Of a DNA stretch of 9,466 nucleotides, positions 5,832 to 9,466 are shown in pieces. The DNA is from an uncultured Clostridia bacterium (GTDB lineage: Bacteria > Bacillota > Clostridia > TANB77 > CAG-508). The translations under genes and the position numbers were made by a program. Every line of letters starts with the position of its first letter. Within the stretch, counting starts at the first letter, position 1. The stretch lies in contig CAKPPL010000045.1 of the NCBI GenBank assembly GCA_934177555.1, positions 1-9,466 of the forward strand, written 5' to 3'. A model generated the notes under the pieces. It was not told the origin of the DNA, did not search any database, and was given only the letters and a program-made list of their open reading frames with translations.

Positions 5832-7136
5832 TTGAATACAAAAGAATTAACTGAATATAAAGAAATACTAGAAGAAATATGTGAAAAATATAATTATGAT
5901 AGTCAAGATAAAGATGGAAATGATAGTTTAAAAACAGTATTACAAAAAGTACTTCCAGCAATGTTAAAAGATGCAAATCAAGAAGATAGACAACTATTTT
6001 ATCAAATGTTAAGACATACTCCAATAGTTGTAACAGAAAAAATTACACAAGAATATTATGATAAATTAGAAGAAAAATATATTGGAATTAATAATTTGGA
6101 ATTAGATGATGAAGATGTTGATTTGGGGGAATATGAAAAAAACATTGGAGCAGCAGCATTTGTTTCAAATGTAATAATAGATGACCAACTAAATATAAAA
6201 GGGAAAAAGTCTTTTGTATATATTCAAAAAATAGATGGAAGTGCAAAAAAGTTTTTTGGAACAGATATAAATGTTTCTCATTTGATTCATGAATTAGGTC
6301 ATGCTTGGCATGCAGAAAAAGATGAATATACTATACAAAAAGATGGAACTTTAAGAGAAAGAATAGGAACAGCAGAATTTATATATACACTTTCTAAAAA
6401 AGAAAATGGAAAAATATTACAAAAATTAGAAAAAGAATCTGGTTTAATGATTGAAGAAGCTATGAACACAATAAAAGAAGAGGAAGCAACAGCAAACTAT
6501 ATGGGAATTTCTTTAGAAGAAATGCAATCAGAATATTATAAATCTTTAGTACCCAGTGCATATCAAGGATATATGTCAGACTTTATTAGATATATGATGA
6601 GTTGTATAGGAAAAGAAGATTTAGAAAAATTCAGGTTATATGGTGATGTAAAAAATAGAGATAGAATAAACTCATTGATGGAAAAAACAGAATATTGGCA
6701 AAATAGAGAAGAAGATATAAAATTATCTTCTAATAGTCAAAGAAATTATGATAAAAAAAGAGCTGTTATAGATGGCATCGAGAGTGCAGATGTTAAAAAA
6801 TTTTTCGCAAAATATGAAAATATATATTTTCCTGATATATCACAAATGACACCTTTTGATAAAATAAATAATGTATTAGAACAACAATATAGTTTGGATG
6901 AAGCCAAATATGGTATGGGAATTGAGAATTATAGAGCTTTTTTAGATAGACTAGGCTATGAGGGATATTCATTAATTAATCAGGCAAAAGAGTTAATTAA
7001 CGTAAAAATAACTCCATCATCAGTAACTAAAAATGCTTTACAAAAAGGAATAACAGCAGAACAAGTTAATCAAGCCAATAATATAGAGCAAAAGGAATTA
7101 AACACGGAACGTAATAATGATGAACAATCTAAATAA
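5832..7136 (+). CDS. Uncharacterised cytosolic HExxH metallopeptidase-like protein
   Basis: I do not recognise a named family. The 434-residue product has no signal peptide or membrane helix, so it should be cytosolic. Residues 150-160 read H-L-I-H-E-L-G-H-A-W-H, a classic zinc-binding HExxH (H153, E154, H157) within a hydrophobic helix. About 60 residues on, K-E-E-E-A-T-A-N-Y-M-G (215-225) could supply the third ligand in gluzincin manner (E216-E218), recalling the E-x-E-A-N-x-F-A helix of ImmA/IrrE-type M78 peptidases. The N-terminal ~90 residues are acidic and helical, the region from 250 is helical and charged, and the last ~35 residues are polar and low-complexity. It leads a four-gene operon and the next gene starts after 15 bases. 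Zinc peptidase activity is inferred from the motif; the substrate is unknown. Confidence 0.75.
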   Translation: MNTKELTEYKEILEEICEKYNYDSQDKDGNDSLKTVLQKVLPAMLKDANQEDRQLFYQMLRHTPIVVTEKITQEYYDKLEEKYIGINNLELDDEDVDLGEYEKNIGAAAFVSNVIIDDQLNIKGKKSFVYIQKIDGSAKKFFGTDINVSHLIHELGHAWHAEKDEYTIQKDGTLRERIGTAEFIYTLSKKENGKILQKLEKESGLMIEEAMNTIKEEEATANYMGISLEEMQSEYYKSLVPSAYQGYMSDFIRYMMSCIGKEDLEKFRLYGDVKNRDRINSLMEKTEYWQNREEDIKLSSNSQRNYDKKRAVIDGIESADVKKFFAKYENIYFPDISQMTPFDKINNVLEQQYSLDEAKYGMGIENYRAFLDRLGYEGYSLINQAKELINVKITPSSVTKNALQKGITAEQVNQANNIEQKELNTERNNDEQSK

Positions 7137-7151
7137 AGGAGACAAAAGAAA

Positions 7152-7583
7152 ATGATTAATAACACATATGCTAAAGCTTATACAGAAGTATTAGAAATAT
7201 TAAAATATTTTCCAAAAGAAGATTTTGACAAGATTCCATTAGAAAAAATAGAATTTTATAAAAAAAATATGGATAAAAATTACAACTTTATAATTAAACC
7301 AGAAATTAGTTTAGAAGAACAAAACATATCTTCAGAAACAAATGCAATTATGATAAGTTTATATGTAGATTATTTAGCAACTGAAGAACAAAAAATAAAA
7401 ATAAAAGAAATTTTAAACTTAAATCAGGAAAAAGAAGAAATAGAAAAAAGAAAAAAGTATAATCCAGATGATTTATTTAAAAAATCTTATACAGAAAAAC
7501 AAACTAATAATATGTTGGTTGAATATAAAAAGCCATTTTTTGAAAAATTTAAAGATTTTATTTTTAGAATACTAAAAATATAG
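7152..7583 (+). CDS. Small hypothetical protein, unknown function
   Basis: 143 residues, no recognised domain. The N-terminal part (A-Y-T-E-V-L-E-I-L-K-Y-F-P) is helical, and I-P-x-E-K-I-E-F-Y-K-K-N-M-D follows. A charged, Lys/Glu-rich segment (about 84-115, K-E-E-I-E-K-R-K-K) probably forms a coiled or extended helix. The C-terminus F-F-E-K-F-K-D-F-I-F-R-I-L-K-I is strongly amphipathic and basic, and could attach to the membrane. AAGGAG (7136-7141) overlaps the previous stop codon, and the LiaF-like gene starts 15 bases after this stop, so it belongs to the same operon. Such short proteins resemble hypothetical proteins I associate with gut Clostridia, but this is recollection, not a search result. 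Confidence 0.8.
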   Translation: MINNTYAKAYTEVLEILKYFPKEDFDKIPLEKIEFYKKNMDKNYNFIIKPEISLEEQNISSETNAIMISLYVDYLATEEQKIKIKEILNLNQEKEEIEKRKKYNPDDLFKKSYTEKQTNNMLVEYKKPFFEKFKDFIFRILKI

Positions 7584-7598
7584 AAAGGGGATATAAAA

Positions 7599-8282
7599 AT
7601 GAAAAAATCTAGTAATATACTATGGGGAATAGTATTAATACTTATAGGACTAATAATTGGAGGAAATGCTCTAGGATTAACCAAAATTGATATATTTTTT
7701 GATGGATGGTGGACTTTATTTATTATAGTACCATGTTTTATAGGATTATTTAATGAAAGTGAAAAAACAGGAAATGTAATTGGTTTATTAATAGGAGTAG
7801 CATTATTATTAGGATGTCAAAATATTTTGAACTTTGATTTGATATGGAAATTAGCTTTTCCTACGATTTTAATAGTTGTTGGGTTATCAATTATTTTTAA
7901 AGATTCTTTAGGAGGAAAAGTAAATGATGAAATAAAAAAATTAAATGAAAAAAGAAATGGTGAAAATTCATATTGTGCTACATTTTCAGGACAAAATATA
8001 AACTTTAATGAAGAAATATTTACAGGAGCAGATTTAACTGCTGTATTTGGTGGAATCAAATGTGATTTAAGAAATGCAATTATAGAATCTGATATAGTAA
8101 TCAATGCAAGTAGTACTTTTGGAGGAATAGAGATTTATGTACCATCAAATGTAAAAATAAAAATTAAAGCTGTACCAATATTTGGAGGAGTAGATAATAA
8201 AGCAAATACGAAAGCAGATGAGAACAGTCATACAATATATATAAATAGTACAGCTCTATTTGGAGGTGTTGAAATAAAATGA
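7599..8282 (+). CDS. LiaF-like membrane protein (LiaF transmembrane plus C-terminal domain)
   Basis: 227 residues. The N-terminal half has four hydrophobic helices (about 8-27, 37-53, 58-73, 84-100) with the W-W-T-L-F-I-I-V-P motif typical of LiaI/LiaF-like membrane domains. The C-terminal half (about 125-227) has the LiaF-like (DUF2154, cell-wall-active antibiotic response) pattern: four F-G-G-[IV] turns at 150, 174, 195 and 221, spaced 21-26 residues apart, suggesting stacked beta rungs. LiaF in Bacillus inhibits the LiaRS envelope-stress two-component system; a similar sensing role is inferred. No lia kinase or regulator gene lies in the window. The start has AAAGGGG (7584-7590). The stop overlaps the next start as ATGA. 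Confidence 0.85.
   Translation: MKKSSNILWGIVLILIGLIIGGNALGLTKIDIFFDGWWTLFIIVPCFIGLFNESEKTGNVIGLLIGVALLLGCQNILNFDLIWKLAFPTILIVVGLSIIFKDSLGGKVNDEIKKLNEKRNGENSYCATFSGQNINFNEEIFTGADLTAVFGGIKCDLRNAIIESDIVINASSTFGGIEIYVPSNVKIKIKAVPIFGGVDNKANTKADENSHTIYINSTALFGGVEIK
8262..8266 (+). promoter_or_regulatory. Ribosome binding site inside the LiaF-like gene for the DUF4097 gene
   Basis: GGAGG here is part of the codons for the last F-G-G-V motif of the LiaF-like protein. It stands 12 bases before the ATG at 8279, which overlaps the TGA stop. With no other candidate site, translation of the next gene probably depends on coupling to this one. Confidence 0.6.
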
Positions 8283-9049
8283 CATCAATCCAAAAAGTAA
8301 TAAAATATGTAGCAACAGCCTTTGCAATACTTTTAATTATTACAATAATATCTGGAATATTAACAGGGGGATATGCAATATTAAGTGCATTAAAATTAAT
8401 CAGTTCAAATAATAATTATTTGACAGAAGATTCAAAAACAATATTAGAAAATATTGAAGAGGTATCATCACTAAATATAAAATTATCATACACAAATTTA
8501 TATATAAGAACTGGAAGTACTTTCAGAGTTGAAACAAATAATTCTAAAATAATTTTTGAAGAAGATAATAGTAAAATAAAAATAAGTGAGGAAAAACAAA
8601 ATTGGTTAAAAAGCAAAAATGCAGTAAGCAATTTAACAATATACATTCCAGAAAATATGTCTCAAATTGAAGAAGCTAACATTGAAACAGAGACAGGAGA
8701 AGTATATATTGAAAATATTACAGTAACTGATAAAAGTAAAATTGATGGAGGAATAGGAAAAACAGAATTAAATTCTTGTAAAATAAATAATTTGAAAGCT
8801 AATATAGGAATAGGCGAATTCAAATTTAAAGGGAGTCTAACTGGAAAAAATGAAATAGATTCAGGAATTGGAGCTATCGACATTAATTTAAATAATGACA
8901 ATGATACATATAAAATTGATGTAAGTAAAGGAATTGGAAATGTTATAATAGATGGTCAAAATGTAACTGATGGAGTACATGGCTCAGGAGAAAATTATTT
9001 AAAACTAAATGGAGGAATTGGAGAAATAAAAATAAATTTTTCTACATAA
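8279..9049 (+). CDS. DUF4097-type membrane-anchored repeat protein
   Basis: 256 residues. One N-terminal helix (about 12-37) acts as a membrane anchor; the rest should lie outside or fold against the membrane. From about residue 55 the sequence alternates short hydrophobic strands, as in the DUF4097 putative adhesin family: I-K-L-S-Y-T-N-L-Y-I-R-T-G, then E-T-E-T-G-E-V-Y-I. Five Gly-Ile-Gly turns follow at 158, 177, 196, 218 and 246, consistent with a beta-helix of roughly 20-residue rungs. The family often accompanies PspC/LiaF-like proteins in envelope-stress loci; its molecular role is not established. The start overlaps the LiaF-like stop by 4 bases. A strong terminator follows. Confidence 0.85.
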   Translation: MTSIQKVIKYVATAFAILLIITIISGILTGGYAILSALKLISSNNNYLTEDSKTILENIEEVSSLNIKLSYTNLYIRTGSTFRVETNNSKIIFEEDNSKIKISEEKQNWLKSKNAVSNLTIYIPENMSQIEEANIETETGEVYIENITVTDKSKIDGGIGKTELNSCKINNLKANIGIGEFKFKGSLTGKNEIDSGIGAIDINLNNDNDTYKIDVSKGIGNVIIDGQNVTDGVHGSGENYLKLNGGIGEIKINFST

Positions 9050-9056
9050 ATACTTT

Positions 9057-9099
9057 AAAAACTAGCTAGTTTACAATACAATAAACAGCTAGTTTTTTT
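9057..9099 (+). terminator. Strong Rho-independent terminator of the four-gene operon
   Basis: The outer stem AAAAACTAGCT (9057-9067) / AGCTAGTTTTT (9087-9097) and inner stem GTTTA (9069-9073) / TAAAC (9082-9086) are separated by one bulged A, with an 8-base loop and a T run through 9099. Confidence 0.9.
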
Positions 9100-9133
9100 G
9101 TATGAATTCCATAAGAATTTTATGAATGATTAA

Positions 9134-9223
9134 TTTGAAAACCAATGTGATTACATAGAAAAAGGAATAATACCTAAATTTTCTGTTTGTACAGATGGTA
9201 TAAATTGGTATCAAGTAAAGTAA
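9134..9223 (+). pseudogene. Possible 3' coding relic (about 29 codons, no start)
   Basis: Between stop codons, one frame reads F-E-N-Q-C-D-Y-I-E-K-G-I-I-P-K-F and continues to C-T-D-G-I-N-W-Y-Q-V-K before TAA 9221-9223. It has no start codon or ribosome binding site, but ends exactly at a terminator-like hairpin, as the 3' end of a decayed gene would. The composition looks protein-like, but the stretch is short and may be chance. No family is recognised. Confidence 0.25.
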
Positions 9224-9254
9224 GAATACTTTGCTTGGTACTATTGATTTTTTT
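9206..9254 (+). terminator. Long terminator-like hairpin in the intergenic region
   Basis: A 17-pair stem (9206-9222 with 9227-9243) has the 4-base loop AGAA and three G-U pairs that only form in the plus-strand transcript. It is followed by TTGA and a T7 run. The operon before it already ends at 9099, so this would terminate read-through, a short RNA, or a lost gene. Its T tract falls within the spacer of the next promoter. Confidence 0.65.
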
Positions 9255-9272
9255 GCTTTTTTATGATACAAT
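9244..9272 (+). promoter_or_regulatory. Sigma-A promoter of the MBL-fold hydrolase gene
   Basis: TTGATT (9244-9249), 17 bases, and TACAAT (9267-9272) with an extended TGA (9264-9266). The predicted start near 9279 leaves an 18-base leader. Confidence 0.7.
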
Positions 9273-9296
9273 GCAAAAAAATCAAGGAGGATATAA

Positions 9297-9466
9297 ATGT
9301 TAGAAAATATAGAAGTTTTATACCATAGTAGTATAAGAATAAGTAAAAATAAAGTAATTTATATAGATCCATTTAAAATAGATAAAAATTATAATGATGC
9401 AGATATTGTTTTTATAACACACGACCATTATGATCACTATTCTGAGGAAGATATAGATAAGGTTAT
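9297..9466 (+). CDS. MBL-fold metallo-hydrolase, 5' part only
   Basis: The first 56 codons of a gene cut by the right edge. The product begins M-L-E-N-I-E-V-L-Y-H-S-S-I-R-I and continues to I-Y-I-D-P-F, then D-I-V-F-I-T-H-D-H-Y-D-H-Y-S (36-49), the HxHxDH metal-binding motif of metallo-beta-lactamase-fold hydrolases. The short first strands (residues 4-24, then I-D-P) resemble the UPF0173/UlaG-like branch, whose members hydrolyse varied substrates; the activity here is unknown. The start is firm: AAGGAGG (9284-9290) lies 6 bases before the ATG, and a promoter lies just upstream. Confidence 0.88.
   Translation, partial: MLENIEVLYHSSIRISKNKVIYIDPFKIDKNYNDADIVFITHDHYDHYSEEDIDKV

Noticed and set aside
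9089..9271. Minus-strand 60-codon frame
   Set aside because: Its start is TTG with no ribosome binding site, and it runs across a terminator, a hairpin and a promoter of the plus strand. The hydrophobic residues reflect AT-rich composition.
1..9466. CRISPR array, tRNA, rRNA or insertion sequence
   Set aside because: No regularly spaced direct repeats, tRNA-like cloverleaf, rRNA segments, or terminal inverted repeats with a transposase were seen on reading the window.

Overview
This window is very AT-rich and its genes read cleanly in the standard code. Arginine is almost always AGA, and ribosome binding sites are strong (GGAGG type). The promoters are of the extended -10 type. Together with a dipicolinate synthase subunit B gene (SpoVFB), a sporulation marker, this points to a spore-forming, low-GC Firmicute, most likely a gut-type Clostridia member. 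The species cannot be fixed from the sequence.

Layout. (1) 1-1790: the 3' part of an ABC importer operon, with a SsuC/TauC-type permease cut by the left edge and an NMT1/SsuA-like substrate-binding protein. A perfect 10-bp inverted repeat lies between them and a terminator follows. The ATPase is not in the window. (2) 1829-2562: a monocistronic hemolysin III/PAQR (TrhA-like) membrane protein with its own promoter and terminator. (3) 2564-3235: spoVFB alone, without spoVFA, behind a promoter that can be read as sigma-K-like or as sigma-A. It ends at a hairpin shared with a convergent minus-strand unit. (4) 3230-4769, minus strand: a complete tyrosine recombinase (Xer-like) followed by a small YcxB-like two-helix membrane protein. 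(5) 4811-5760: a DUF362 protein with a very good sigma-A promoter. (6) 5769-9099: a four-gene operon with a near-consensus promoter. It encodes an uncharacterised cytosolic HExxH protein with a TTG start, a 143-residue unknown protein, a LiaF-like four-helix membrane protein, and a DUF4097 membrane-anchored repeat protein. A strong terminator closes it. (7) 9100-9296: an intergenic stretch with a second terminator-like hairpin, possibly a short coding relic, and a promoter. (8) 9297-end: the start of an MBL-fold metallo-hydrolase cut by the right edge.

How the genes may work together. Permease and binding protein belong to one importer. The operon 5832-9049 is the most interesting unit. LiaF-like and DUF4097 proteins are usually tied to cell-envelope stress sensing, and here they are co-transcribed with a putative zinc peptidase and a small unknown protein. 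No LiaRS two-component pair is present in the window. The remaining genes look like single-gene housekeeping or sporulation units. No CRISPR array, insertion sequence, tRNA or rRNA was seen.
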